64,000 nucleotides of DNA from Escallonia rubra (lineage: Eukaryota > Streptophyta > Magnoliopsida > Escalloniales > Escalloniaceae). Below the pieces are notes generated by a model. The model did not search any database, was not told the DNA's origin, and worked only from the letters and a program-made list of their open reading frames with translations. Where the stretch lies: positions 1 to 64,000 of the forward strand of contig JAVXUO010002965.1 in assembly GCA_033065855.1 (NCBI GenBank), in the 5' to 3' direction. Position numbers and translations under genes: made by a program. The number at the start of each line of letters is the position of its first letter. The first letter of the stretch is position 1. Below, piece after piece: positions 1 to 11,658 of the stretch.

Positions 1-1740
1 CTCAGAACTACCATCACAGTTTTATCACGTGCACTGGTAGTACCTAGTATATGTCCTGTATTTTAAAATGTCTAATGCATGCATAATCGGATCTTGTAGC
101 TAAAATTTTCATAATTCTGAATGATCACAAGGTTTTAGTAGCTATTTCTGGACCAAGCAGAGTGGTCTTATTAGTCTAAGGGAAGTCCTACATGTAAGTG
201 CATAACATGTGTTCCTAGCAAGAATCACATTTTTTTCTGCATCAGACAAATTTATAAGCTCAACTCACCAAGTCTTCATATCATTCTCTATTGGGTGGCT
301 ACATGATCCTAGCTAGCAATCAACCTCTTTTTCTTTCTTCTCTATCTTTTTGTTCTAGCCTAGATTCCCTCTTTTCCCTGTCATTCAAGAATAACACTTT
401 CGGGATTTTCTCCTTCCTTATGCAACCGTATATCCAACATCCCAGAAATATCCTTCTCTGATACCTCTTGCCCATGCATTTGTGCACACTGCACAACAAT
501 CCTCCTCCAAGATTTAGTCAAGTTGAGCTGCATATACTGTTATTCTTACTTGACTTAAACTTATATTCTAAGGCACTTCTCCAACCCAATAACATTGCAT
601 AAACTCATGTTAAAGCTCGTACACAACTAGTCTAGAAAATGACATATACGAAGCTCTCTTCCTTAAATCTACTGTATTACAATGAAATAAAAAATCCTAA
701 ACTCAGACTTCTTTAATGAAGCAAGACCCTAATCCTGTCACTAGTACTAAGGCAGTAAACCAGAATCTGAATTGCTCACAGGAATGGCTTGTAACTGTAT
801 CATGATTGTATCTGAAAATTGCAACACTGGGAACTTCCCAGTAATCTGGATCAATGTGTTTTGCTTGTGCAGGAGGCCAGCACCCAGGCATACAGGATAA
901 CCTGTTTTGTTTTAGTTTTTCTATTTTCCTTTCTACCTCCCCTGTATTCCTTTCTTCTATTTTCACATCATTATTTTGCTTATGTGAGAAAAACCATTTC
1001 AACCTCCCAGCCCAGACATGTGTCTTTTGTTCATACGATAATCCCAACATATTCATGCAAATCATCAAATTCAGACTATACAATTAATGTAACTTGTTGG
1101 AATTCCCTCCTTCTCTCTATGTCTCTCTTATACAGGGCTTGGTTTTTAGTGAAATCAGGAGTTATGGAATTCCCTCCTTGTCTCTAGAAAAACCATTTCA
1201 ACCTCCCAGCATTGTGATGCAGCACATCAGGATATTTACACTAAAACAACATCCGAAATGAGCAATTTTAGAGGTCTTTGCTTTGCACTTCACCATTTGG
1301 GACCCCATATCCAACATATGTCCCAAATGAGCTGTCATTATACCCCAACCCCCACACAATCACACATGTCAAGCCATGTTTTTTGCCAGGAAATCTGCCA
1401 ACCAACAATTCCTAATCCCTTAGAAAACCTGGAACAAAGAAAGGGCTATACATTGCGCAAATGTGATTATTTTATCTGGGGTCAAGTGGAGTGGAAAGAA
1501 GACAGCAAATTCTTTCCACATGTGTCCTACTTTCAAGCTCTGCATGATAGTTTCTATCATGATATCATATTAAGAAAGCATCCCAGCCCCAAACGTACAC
1601 ACACAATCCTAAGTAAATCAAACGGGATGCATGTCGTTGTGTCTTGAGCATTGTATCTAGAAATGAGCTTAGAGCATAACTAAGGGTGTAAGTGGGAATG
1701 GTCACTATCATGCGAAAAAGATGTAGATAGTTGCTAGCGT
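1..1740. other. Intergenic DNA, no gene recognised
   Basis: Short open frames occur on both strands, but none has a recognisable domain and they overlap one another. The only structure I see is a direct repeat of 24 bases at 987-1010 and 1186-1209. Similar GGAATTCCCTCC stretches occur just before the second copy and about 75 bases earlier, so this may be a small local duplication. Confidence 0.5.
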
Positions 1741-3710
1741 TTAAATGGAGGAAGGGCCTAAGATACATACCAACATCTCCACAGTAGCATGCCCTCCTTG
1801 GTATCCAGATGGTATATTTTGCACCGGTTTGCCAACCAACAAACGGGTGATCGAGCGGTACCACAACATGTATGGGCTAGAGTACCCTGCATCAACATAT
1901 TCTCCTGCCGCGTCTATACGATATATAGTATCTGCACGAGCATTCCACATGTCAATGTAGACACGATGTTTCAGCTCCCAGTCGGTGTTCGGGTGGCCCC
2001 GACGATCAATCTTATGAAGGACCTCACCACCAATGTCACAATCACGGGGATCACCTGGCTCATGTTGTACTGGGGCAAACACGGTCCCGGAAGTGCCACT
2101 CCATTCTTTCGAAGCAGATAAGCGGCGAATGAGTCATCCAAACATGCCTTCCGGTCAAGCAGTACTCCGGTAGCGAAGCTAAGTCATACGGTTGCCATAT
2201 GAACTGCGGGATGTAAAAGGCACATTTTTTTAAAATAACATCTAGACAAGCCAATTACATACTTATGTGCCACATGTGAATACTTAAGCACAAACCTCTG
2301 ATGACTTTAAATTGTCCAGCTGATCCCTATATCCCCTGAGACACTGTGATCCTACCTTGTCACTTTCCAGTGCTACAAGCCACCTGTCGATGTTATTTTC
2401 AAGTTTGGTTAATAAACATAAAAGGTGATAGTAACCATAGAAGCATACAATTCCTATAGACTTTCATACTATCACAAGTATGAAAGTAACCATAGAAGCA
2501 TACAATTCCTATGAAACTGTCCAACTGTTACTGTAGCCCAGAAATAAGGGCTTACCTCCTACCCAAAGGGTCTCGAGGTAAAGGCTCGACTTCATGTGGC
2601 TGGGGAGGGCCTCCACCAGCAACAGGTGCATCACCAGCGGCCTCATTATGTTGTATGTCAACAGCAGCAGGTTGTGCCCGGTCCTCTACGGGGGGACTCT
2701 TTCAAGGCCTCTTTCGGGACGCATGTTAGGGCACCTCTCCCAAGCCCATAACTATTTGATAAGGTATTTTACAAAGAAGGATCAATGATAAGATATCGTA
2801 TAGAAAAAGAAGGAGATTAACACTTTAGCTTACCTGCAACAGAATTAGGGGTCCCCCAATCTCATATGCTGAACTCCTGCTTGCTCGGCACATCTCACGG
2901 TACAAGTAAGCTAGAGCTGCACTACCCCAACTACGCCCACTCGCAGCATTAAGGTCTTGAAGCAAAGTTAAGTACATAAGAGGAACCCTAGCGCCAGATA
3001 GGTTTGGGAGTAAAACACCACCAATCAAGGCCAATATAAGAGCCCTGGCATGCTGTTGTACAATCTCATCATCTGAACCCTCTGGTAACACCATGAATTG
3101 ATCCATCAGCCAACGAAGTTGTATTGACCCTCCACGTATGACCGTTTCAGGTGGTCTGACACCTAACCATATATGACAATACTCCTGCCACGCATCCGTG
3201 GAACGTGTAGTGTCAACACCTGTAACAGCATCACCGTCAACGGGTAGCCCAGACAACACTGCCACGTCCTGTAATGTAATTGCAGCCTCCCCAACACGAA
3301 GGTGAAAAGTATGGGTCTCAGGCCGCCATCGCTCAACAAGTGCTGTGATGAAAGCATGATCAAGTCTAACCTCCATGATCCGGTAAAGCCCATAAAAACC
3401 AACTCGCACCAAGTACTGCATGACACGCGCATGTGGCTCCATCCTTCGATTCCCACCGCGATTCCGAACTAGTGGTCCTAGGGCTCGTCGGCATGTCAAT
3501 ACCTTATCAACCTGCATGCATTTTCTATATCAGTTAAATTAAACATGAATAATTAAAGTTGATAACAAAATCAAGTACCTCTCCATTCCAGACACAGCTA
3601 GAACGATGAGAATGTTGCAAATGTAGTACATGAGGATCGACGGGCCCTGGATTTACCAAATGCTCCACAATTTCCCCCTGTCTAGGTCCTTCATGTCTTA
3701 GTCCCTCCAT
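1741..3710 (-). pseudogene. Plant mobile domain (PMD, MAIN/PP7L-like) gene, broken frame
   Basis: Reads as a four-exon gene of the aminotransferase-like plant mobile domain family (Pfam PMD; Arabidopsis MAIN, MAIL1 and PP7-long homologues). Exon 1 (3579-3710) starts at an ATG and carries the family start motif GPVDPHVLHLQ. Exon 2 (2834-3511, 226 codons) holds the conserved core, including LDHAFITALVERWRPETHTF and DVAVLSGLPVDGDAV. Exon 3 (2556-2751) begins LWAWERCP. Exon 4 (from 2203 down) has SLPEYC, PLICFERMEWH, YIDMWNAR and YMLWYRSITR. All three introns have GT and AG borders in the expected places. Two frame shifts are visible: near 2697 in a run of C, where exon 3 otherwise meets a stop, and near 2085 between the DRV and FAPVQ parts of exon 4. 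Arabidopsis MAIN-type proteins keep meristems and silence transposons, but many PMD copies in plant genomes are transposon-borne. It lies in the same orientation as the MULE transposase upstream. I treat it as a decayed, probably transposon-associated copy rather than a working host gene. Confidence 0.78.
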
Positions 3711-3894
3711 CTCTACAAAAAACCAATGCAAACTCTATGTTAATTAGCGTGAAAAAACACAATGCACGAAATAATAATAAACTGATTATTATCTTCATCT
3801 CGAATTTCAAGCATTGTCACCTAATTTCAGTTTTGTCACCTAGTTCAAGTTTTATCACCTAATGTCTATTTTGTCACTTAATGCCGCTTACAAT

Positions 3895-4995
3895 TCAAGG
3901 TTTGTCATCTGCAGCCTTGTTCTCTTTTCCAGCCTTATAGTGTATCTCAAAGGTGAACCCCAGCAGTTTAGATAAACATTTTTGTTGGAGTAGTGAAGTC
4001 ACTCTCTGGCCTAATAAATATTTCAGGCTACAATGGTCTGTTAGAACAGTGAAAGGCTGAGTGCTTAAGTAAGTGTGCCAATGCAATACTGCTTGCACTA
4101 AGGCCATCAATTCTACCTCATAGTCTATGCACATCCTCCATGTTCCATCTTTCTTCTTCACCAATAATACAGGTGAACTGAAGGGTGAAGAGCTGGTTTG
4201 TATAATCCCTGCATCCAACATCTCATGCACTATCTTTTCTACTTCTGTTTTCTGTGCATAGGGCATTCTATAAGGTCTAAGGCTAACAGGTGTTGCATTT
4301 GGAATAATGGGTATGTGATGATCCTGTGGCCTTTTTGGTGGTAAGCCCATTGGTTCATCAAAAACATTCGAAAAGTTGTGCAGTAGAGCTGTAAGTTGTG
4401 GTTCACCTGCTTCCTTGGTTGATAGAGTAGTAATGGTATAGATTTGACCATATAGGGAGCCTGGGTTGTGGGTTAAGTACTTGAACATACCTGTAGCTGA
4501 TAATAACTTCACTTCTGTTTTGCCATTGCCCCCATGTAATGTAATTGGTCTTCCCTCAACATTGATGGTCATAGTCATTTCTTGAAAATCAAACTGTACT
4601 TGTCCTAATTTCCTTAACCATTGAAGGCCCAAAACACACTCACAACCTCCTAATGGCAGAACCATCATGTTTGATTTAAACTCAATATCTTGCAAAGTCC
4701 ATGACTTGTCTTGGCACATTGCATCACTTTCCACCTTGTTGCCATCAGCAACCATGATTATCATGGTTTCAGTGGGAGTAATAACACATCCAAGCCTAGC
4801 AGCAGTAGCAGGATCCAAAAAATTGTGAGTGGATCCTGTGTCAATGAGAATTGAGAACGTCTTCTTCTTATGTTGACCCCATAATTTGAAGGTGTTATGA
4901 GTTGAGCTCCTAGTAATTGCATTTGCTGTGATCTCCACCTTCTCATGCCCATCCTTAGCTCCCTCATCTTTAGTTATATTTTCTTCTTCATCATT
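3895..4995 (-). mobile_element. Ty3/gypsy retrotransposon relic
   Basis: Fossil pol fragment, broken. Parts seen are a retroviral-type aspartic protease (active-site motif DTGSTHNFLD), the start of the reverse transcriptase (SSPFSSPVLLVKKKDGTWRM) and an RNase H segment (LTDHCSLKYLLGQRV). No LTRs are recognised at its ends. It sits between the PMD gene and the MULE transposase. The RNase H part closely resembles the plus-strand relic near 10.3 kb, so both belong to one family. Age is not datable without LTRs; it looks old. Confidence 0.88.
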
Positions 4996-5600
4996 CAGAT
5001 TTTCAGTGAGTTCTTAAGCTGTCCACTTAATAATCACAGCTGAATTTATACAGAGCAGCTTGATTTAATATCATGTCGTGCTCGTGACACACACACACAT
5101 GGTCTTCATATCATATAAGCCGCCCCTATTAGTTTGGATAGGCCAAATGGATTAATGGTGGGAACAACTAAGTGTAGATGACTCCGCCCATAGCTCACGT
5201 GTGTGCTTTCCAATAAGGCACGAAAATCACCAACCATCCATCCACCATCCAATGCTATCCAATGCTATTTTGTTAATAACCAGCTTCTTTGCATCACTCA
5301 CATGCCACACAAGATTATTTAAGCAATATGGCAAACAAAGCATGACAAAGACATAGAACCATGGTGGGAACAACTACATGTAAATGATTCACACCGTACT
5401 CATCAGCACTTTATGTTTGTATCACAACATTGTGTAGCATTCTATGTGGAGATAAACTTCAAACTTTCAAAAGTTTTAAAACTAATAATAGGAACATGAC
5501 ATAGAGTTTTCAGCCGAAGGACTACATTAGTTTGTACAAAAGTTTGACCATAATATACAACGCAGACAATATGGAAAAAAACGATGGGAGCCGACTCTTG
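4996..5600. other. Spacer downstream of the MULE transposase
   Basis: No gene. A GGTGGGAACAACTA motif with similar following sequence occurs at about 5158 and 5361, a weak direct repeat. This stretch probably holds the 3' non-coding part of the transposase gene. Confidence 0.4.
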
Positions 5601-8264
5601 TCAAGTGTCAAACGTTGTGGTTTGAGCTGTTTGCCTTGCATGACATGTACGCTTGTCGTGGCCAGTATTTTTGCATAATCCACAACGTTTCGGCTGCCGC
5701 TCTAGACGAATATCCATTTCATTGCGCAAACGGACTGATCTTGGTCGACCCTTCCTTCTATTTACAGCAGGGGGCATGAATGTAAAGCCGGTCCATTCTT
5801 CCCAGTAATCTGGATGCTCCAGTGGTTGAAACATTTCAGCCCATATCTTGCTATATTCCCGAACCGAAAACCAGGCACTGATAAATGCACAAGGATCTAG
5901 CTTTGCCACTGCACAACATGCTAGAACATGAGAACATGGGATTCCATATGTCGTCAACTTCCCGCATGTACATGTTTTATCTTGAAGCCGCACAACCTGT
6001 GCATTTTGGCCGCGTTTATTTCTCACCAAAAAATCCCCCCGATCACCGGTCGTGTTATAAGGTTGCACAAACATAGAACCAATTTTCCTTTTCGCTTGTT
6101 GAATTGCAAGAATGACGGAAGGGACATAATGCATTTGATCTGCCATAGAGGTTGCCGCAAGGTTTCTTCTCAAATTAAAGTAATGTACACAACGGTGAAA
6201 AGAGGTTTGGACTAGTGCTGTGATAGGTAAGCCTCGAGATCCTTTCAAAACACTGTTAAATACTTCAGAGATGTTGGTCGTTATCATTCCAAAACGTTTA
6301 CCACCATCATGTGCAAGTGTCCACTGTTCAACGGGTATCTCATCACACCACTTTTTTGCTTCTAACGAAAGATTTTTGACCTCTTCCATCAACTCGTTGA
6401 ATTTGCGAACTTGAGTAGCCTTCCCAGCAGCCCAAATAAGCTTCTTCAGCTCCGAACTACTGAATTTTTTTGTGAAATTGCTACGAATATGTCTCAAGCA
6501 GAACCGGTGATGGGCATAAGGTGGCTGCCATAATTGGTTTTTCCTCACAGTGCTTAAGATACCGGGATGGCGATCTGAGATCAAGCAAATACACCTATCG
6601 CTTGGGACCACATAATCTCTAACATGCTGCAAAAACCAATTCCAGCTATCATGGTTCTCCCCTTCAACGATAGCAAATGCAAGCGGCAATATTTGGTTGT
6701 TTCCATCGGCTGATACGGCAATTAACATGGTCCCTAGATACTTTCCATGAAGAAACGTGCCATCAATGCTAATAACAGGACGACAGAATCTAAATCCCAT
6801 GATGCATGGCTTAAATGCCCAAAAAACTCGTTTAAAGCGTATTGCATCAGATTCTCCACGCCCTTTTGGATCGTATTCGACAATGGTACCGGCATTATAC
6901 TTTTGGATGGCAGCTAAAAATTTTGGCAATGCCCGATATGACTCTTCCCAATTCCCATACAAATCAGCAATAACCGCAACCTTGGCCTTCCACGCCTTTT
7001 TATATGAAACAGTGTATTCATATTTTTCCTTCACAGCTGCAATTAAAGAGCTAATTCTAACCATCGGATCAGCTTCAACTATATTGCGGACTGCATCAGT
7101 AATCAGTCTATAGTTTATGTGGTGTTGGTCTTGGTTCAAGGCCGTCCTCAATGGACATGTGTGAGGTCCTCGATAGCGTGTAACTTCAAAATAGTTATGG
7201 CTCTTCTTACACGTTGCACGGAGATAAAAATTGCACTCATTCGGAAACTTACATTTCAAAGCCACCATAGTTGGGATAGACTGCTTCACCTTGTAGATCA
7301 AATTATGCTTGACGTGGTACCTTAAAATAGCCTTCACAAACTCGCTTTTATCCTTGAAAACTAGACCCACTCTTAACTCATCGTGCTCGGGATGCCATAC
7401 TGTAGCGTGATTGCTTTCAAGAGGACTTGTAATAACTGCAGCGGGTGCCCAATCAACGTCTGTGAAAAAATGCTCGTTAGGCTCGTATACGCGTCTCTGA
7501 GCTTCTAGCTCAGTACTTATACCGTTACCATAATCCTCCCCATCGTCATCTTCATTTAGCCTATCCATGAATGCATCTTCTTCGCCTTCCGAATCTGTCC
7601 TCTCATGTTCATTATCCAGATTAGGTGCCTCAATGATGGTTGATGCCTCATTCCCCAAGTCAATCATGTTATGCAGCGGTAAAAGCAAAGAGGAAACATG
7701 ACCAGTCACACCTATACCCTGAGGTGTGACATTGGAAATCCCGCCACAATAACTAGCTCTGATATCGTTGTCTACGGGAGATAAAATCGAACTTTGTGTG
7801 GCATGATCACCAATGTCCAACGAGGTTAGATCCCTTATGGGCGTGGACATGCTACGTTGCGGAGGAGATAGCCTGTCACAGTTTGACACAAGATTCCGGG
7901 AAGAGGAACCATATCCCGTCACAATAGCCTCCATTTCAATAAATAACTCAATGGCGCTCAGCTGCGAGAATTGAGATTGGAGATCAAACATAGCTTCTAC
8001 ATCTCCATCATCCTCAATCGGTACTTTGATATAAAAGGTCTGAGCACCGTTTCCAACCATCCGCGGATACCTACAATTCAACTTCAACCTGAAATGTTCC
8101 TTGTCCAATCTTGTGCAGCTACACAACTTATCCATCAAGCAATTAAATGTCCAGTTACCCTCCACCTTGATCAACTTCTTTGGTCCACAATCATATGCAT
8201 AACCATCTGAATCTTCTACTGCATTTCCTCCCCAGTAGCACAGCAGCCTTACGGAAGGAGCCAT
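5601..8264 (-). CDS. Mutator-like element (MULE) transposase, 887 aa
   Basis: Single uninterrupted frame of 887 codons. Residues 5-115 form a PB1-like N-terminal domain, followed by an acidic serine-rich linker to about 260. Residues 300-372 are the MuDR-type WRKY-GCM1 zinc finger (C338, C344, then H368 and C370). The MULE DDE nuclease core covers about 495-700, with D501 in ISIDGTFLHGKY, D564 in LISDRHPG and E667 in NISEVFNS as the likely catalytic triad. A SWIM finger follows (C765, C767, C777, H779), and a CCHC knuckle ends the protein (C861, C864, H869, C874). The family binds terminal inverted repeats and catalyses cut-and-paste transposition in the nucleus. The frame is open and all key residues are present, so it was either recently active or is kept by selection, as in the domesticated MUSTANG group. 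I could not find terminal inverted repeats or 9-bp target duplications by eye. The start chosen is the first ATG of the frame and fits the family N-terminus MAPSVRLLCYWGG. Confidence 0.93.
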   Translation of the reverse strand: MAPSVRLLCYWGGNAVEDSDGYAYDCGPKKLIKVEGNWTFNCLMDKLCSCTRLDKEHFRLKLNCRYPRMVGNGAQTFYIKVPIEDDGDVEAMFDLQSQFSQLSAIELFIEMEAIVTGYGSSSRNLVSNCDRLSPPQRSMSTPIRDLTSLDIGDHATQSSILSPVDNDIRASYCGGISNVTPQGIGVTGHVSSLLLPLHNMIDLGNEASTIIEAPNLDNEHERTDSEGEEDAFMDRLNEDDDGEDYGNGISTELEAQRRVYEPNEHFFTDVDWAPAAVITSPLESNHATVWHPEHDELRVGLVFKDKSEFVKAILRYHVKHNLIYKVKQSIPTMVALKCKFPNECNFYLRATCKKSHNYFEVTRYRGPHTCPLRTALNQDQHHINYRLITDAVRNIVEADPMVRISSLIAAVKEKYEYTVSYKKAWKAKVAVIADLYGNWEESYRALPKFLAAIQKYNAGTIVEYDPKGRGESDAIRFKRVFWAFKPCIMGFRFCRPVISIDGTFLHGKYLGTMLIAVSADGNNQILPLAFAIVEGENHDSWNWFLQHVRDYVVPSDRCICLISDRHPGILSTVRKNQLWQPPYAHHRFCLRHIRSNFTKKFSSSELKKLIWAAGKATQVRKFNELMEEVKNLSLEAKKWCDEIPVEQWTLAHDGGKRFGMITTNISEVFNSVLKGSRGLPITALVQTSFHRCVHYFNLRRNLAATSMADQMHYVPSVILAIQQAKRKIGSMFVQPYNTTGDRGDFLVRNKRGQNAQVVRLQDKTCTCGKLTTYGIPCSHVLACCAVAKLDPCAFISAWFSVREYSKIWAEMFQPLEHPDYWEEWTGFTFMPPAVNRRKGRPRSVRLRNEMDIRLERQPKRCGLCKNTGHDKRTCHARQTAQTTTFDT

Positions 8265-9560
8265 GGCGAACCTTCAATGTTTGCATAGAAATATGATTAG
8301 GTTTTCTATACAAACTATGTGTCATTACAAAGCATGGTAAATCAGTGCAAGGATGAGGCTTGCTTGGCCTGCGCACACGCCAAGCCACAAACAAAAAACA
8401 CACGCACACCAAAACACACACACACACGATGGACATATTCTGGCCTACAACTTATCAATCCATTTCTATATTGTTTCTTGCATCATAAAATGACTAAAGC
8501 TATTATATAAACATAACTAACTTACATTACAATTACATATACAACAAGATCAAAAAGTACAAACTCACCTAAGCGATGATTCGATGGTGTTCTATGTGGC
8601 AAATACAAACTATATATGCAGTGATCCGATAATTTCTGCATGGTGGCTAACTTATAATGCTCTCAGAAGGTAAGCACAAAGGGCTCAACAACTGAGTCAA
8701 AGTAATGATTACGTGATCTGAACATTGGTAAAGTCAATATCATCTCAAATTCCCCCTTAAGGTAGCTCCGACCTGCTATCATGTTTTGTTAAGTGGCCAA
8801 GATTAGATGTTGGAGGTATTAAAAGCCGCCATCTTACTCCCACAAAGAGTGACCTCTCCTTAATACAAAGAATAAACGTATAAAACTGCAGCATGTTCGA
8901 GTCCATGTGATTTTCAAGTCCATGGTTAGTATACAAAACTCAACACTTAGAGAGCCGACAGTCGATCTGCCTTAACTCTGACTCAAGACGGTATAATTCT
9001 CTATCGCACCAAGGATTCTTGAGGATCCGATTCAAGAGAAGATGCGATAGACTGTGCACAAGCTATTGATTTCTAATTATCCTCAATTCTCCTATAACAA
9101 AGCTGGTACATGAGTTACATAGGTAAACTAAAGCAAACAAAAAGCTACTAAGGGCTGGAACCAAGGGAATTTGACTGGAATATGTAAATCATTAGGTATG
9201 ATAGAATACAGAATATGCCTCCACCACGAGGTAATGAAGGTAAAGCTGCAGAATCACCTCATGCTAGCTTATCCATTGGAATAAACACTTCAATCACAGA
9301 GAAGTTCCCCAGCAACCTATTCCAAACTGAGATGCAGATTTTTAGTGGTGCTTCTCAAAAGGATTATTCTAAGTGTAGAGATCCATGTTCAATTTCTGAA
9401 ATTCTGCTTAGTATTTGTATGCGGGGTCATTCCACCTTTGAGTTTGATCCTGGAGGTGACCAATTTCTGTCAAATTCAAATGTACCGCTCTTTACTTCTA
9501 ATTGTTTGAATATCGGTTGTAATTTCCCCCTTAAAAGGGGGAAACACCAGGAAGAATGTA
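8265..9560. other. Intergenic DNA upstream of the MULE transposase
   Basis: Should contain the promoter of the transposase and possibly one end of its element. Short CA-rich runs occur at 8388-8428. A short plus-strand frame at 9215-9565 has no recognisable domain. I see no other gene and no clear terminal repeat. Confidence 0.4.
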
Positions 9561-11031
9561 TGTGAAATGTGAATCAGAAAATCTCTCTTCTCTCTATCAT
9601 TTCTGAAGTTCTCTCTCTATCTCTCTTCCTCGTTCACTCCCCTTCTCTGTTCTTCAATTTTCAGCCCATCAATTCCATTAAAAGCGCAACCATAACCTTG
9701 TTAAGCCATGGCCGGTAACGTATCGAGCTCGATACATGTTGAACTTCATTACTGCAAGTAGTACGTTGTTGATCGTACTTAGCGATTGCGAATAGACACA
9801 GCAGAAAAGAACCAAAAAACAGAGCACCTGTCTTGGTACTAAAAACATAGCCAACGAAGGTGGGTTGTGTGTGTGATAGTTTCTCTGTGTGTGTGGGTTT
9901 GCTGTCCAGTGTGTTGTCATGGATGTTCCATCCAGACATCCCCTTAAGATCAGAATTCAATTGAAGAAAGCAGCTGGTACCAATGGAGTCAGCATCACCA
10001 ACAATGAAGGCTTGGAGCAGGTGACACACACGCAGGGCTACACAGGAGATCAGCAGGCGCGTGAAGAAGATAACAGCAGTTAAGGCATCAGCGCGTGAGG
10101 AGCATGATCAGCACTAATAACCAAAGATTTGCTGAGTAGTGCCTCAGTGCTAGCATTACCAAATTTCTCCTCACCATTCACTGTTGAGGTTGATGCTAGT
10201 GATCTCGGCATGGGAGGGCTCCTAATGCAAGAAGGGAGACCCTTGGCTTTTTTTCAGTAAAGCCTTTGGACCAAAAGCAATAGCCCTATCTACCTATGAA
10301 AAGGAGCTAATGGCCTTAGTCCAGGCAGTTTTGCACTGGCACACCTACTCAAGCATTCAACCATTTTCAATTTTGACAGACCATTGTAGTCTTAAATACC
10401 TGTTAGGGCAGAGAGTAACATCATTACTCCAAAAGAAATGCCTTTCCAAGCTGCTTGGGTTTACCTTCACAGTTCAATACAGAGCAGGTAGTGAAAATGG
10501 TGCCGCAGATGCCCTATCTAGGCTGCCAAGTGGGAATGAAGACAATGGGGAATGTCAAGCCATCTCACATATCAATCCAGCTTGGTTAACAGAGGTCCAA
10601 GACAGCTACTCAGGAGATCCTTATATACAAGAACAGATACAACTCCTTACATTGGACCCCTTTGCTACCACTGAGTTCACATATGAACAGGACATTCTAA
10701 GGTACAGAGGGAGGATATGTATAGGGCAAGAAGGGAAACTAAGGGAGCATATTTTTCAAACCATGCATTCCTCTGGACTTGGGGGACATTCAGGATCATC
10801 AGCCACTTACAAGAGAGTCTCAGCAACATTCCATTGGCCTTCTCTTAGAAGTGATGTCAAAGAATGGGTTAAAAGGTGTGATATATGTCAAAGGTGCAAG
10901 CATGAAATAGTAGCTTAACCTTGATTGTTGCAACCTTTAGCTATCCCAAATCAATTATGGAGTAGCATCTCCATGGATTTCATTGAAGGGTTACCTAAAT
11001 CAGCACACAAGGAGGCTATACTAGTGGTTGT
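9561..11031 (+). mobile_element. Ty3/gypsy retrotransposon relic (second copy)
   Basis: Fossil pol fragment, broken. Recognisable parts run in order from about 10140: the RNase H start (FTVEVDASDLGMGGLLMQEG), the RNase H body (LTDHCSLKYLLGQRV, AGSENGAADALSRLP), the H-H-C-C integrase zinc domain (HSSGLGGHS to CDICQRC) and the first stretch of the integrase core (SMDFIEGLPKS). The homology stops abruptly at about 11031. The upstream 9561-10140 part is TC-rich and may be leader or LTR sequence, which is unproven. It is the same family as the minus-strand relic at 3.9-5.0 kb, judging from near-identical RNase H wording. Confidence 0.85.
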
Positions 11032-11055
11032 TACAGCCTATATAAAGCCTAGAGG
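11032..11055. repeat. 24-bp sequence shared with 18664-18687
   Basis: A 24-base stretch containing CCTATATAAAGCCTAGAGG is identical at 11032-11055 and 18664-18687. At the first site it begins exactly where gypsy integrase homology ends, so it may mark the edge of another repeat family. Confidence 0.6.
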
Positions 11056-11566
11056 ACTGACATGTTAAGGCAGCTTTGTAGTACAACTTCCAAACTTAAA
11101 AGCTTCAATATGTACTTTTTTGTTTCTTAACCTTTAATTCTAATCAAAATGCAAAATGTGGGTTCATTACCTGCTTAAATTACATGCATTTTAAACTTGA
11201 CTGAATTCCTCTTCAAAAGTACATGCTCACATTCAACTCTACTCCTCTTCAAGCAAACGGAAGTAAACAGCAGAAAAGGGAAGAAAGGAAACCTGACTTA
11301 AAAGTAAGGCACGACGAAAATTTGTGCATCAAAAAGATAAAAAATAAACTAGAAAACATAGCACCCCGTCAATAAACTAGAAGTAAAGAGTAAGAATTTG
11401 TGGCGAACCTTGGCTCTTTAGTTCCAAGATGAAATATGCTAATAGAGCACCATCCAATAGCAATTGATGAGAATGCTCTCCATCAGTCTGTTCATTAGCG
11501 CAACAGCATATAGGTTGAGGTTGGCAACCTGAAAATGAAATCATGGTTAAACCATATATTTATATA
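11056..11566. other. AT-rich spacer, nothing recognised
   Basis: No coding homology, RNA gene or clear repeat is seen between the gypsy relic and the Helitron. Confidence 0.4.
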
Positions 11567-11658
11567 TCTCTCTACATTAAAAGTGTAACTTGTTTAAACA
11601 TGTTTCTACACATCTCTCTACATAAAAAGTGTAACTTGTTTAAACATGTTTCTACACA
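11567..11658 (+). repeat. Duplicated Helitron 5' terminus, 46-bp period
   Basis: The terminal unit starting TCTCTCTACAT at 11567 is repeated almost exactly from 11613, and each copy is preceded by A. Either copy could serve as the element's start. Confidence 0.85.

Noticed and set aside
703-1647. Several 77-129 codon frames on both strands
   Set aside because: Mutually overlapping, no domain, no splice context; treated as chance.
5885-7325. Plus-strand frames inside the MULE transposase
   Set aside because: Antisense shadows; the minus-strand protein has all family motifs.
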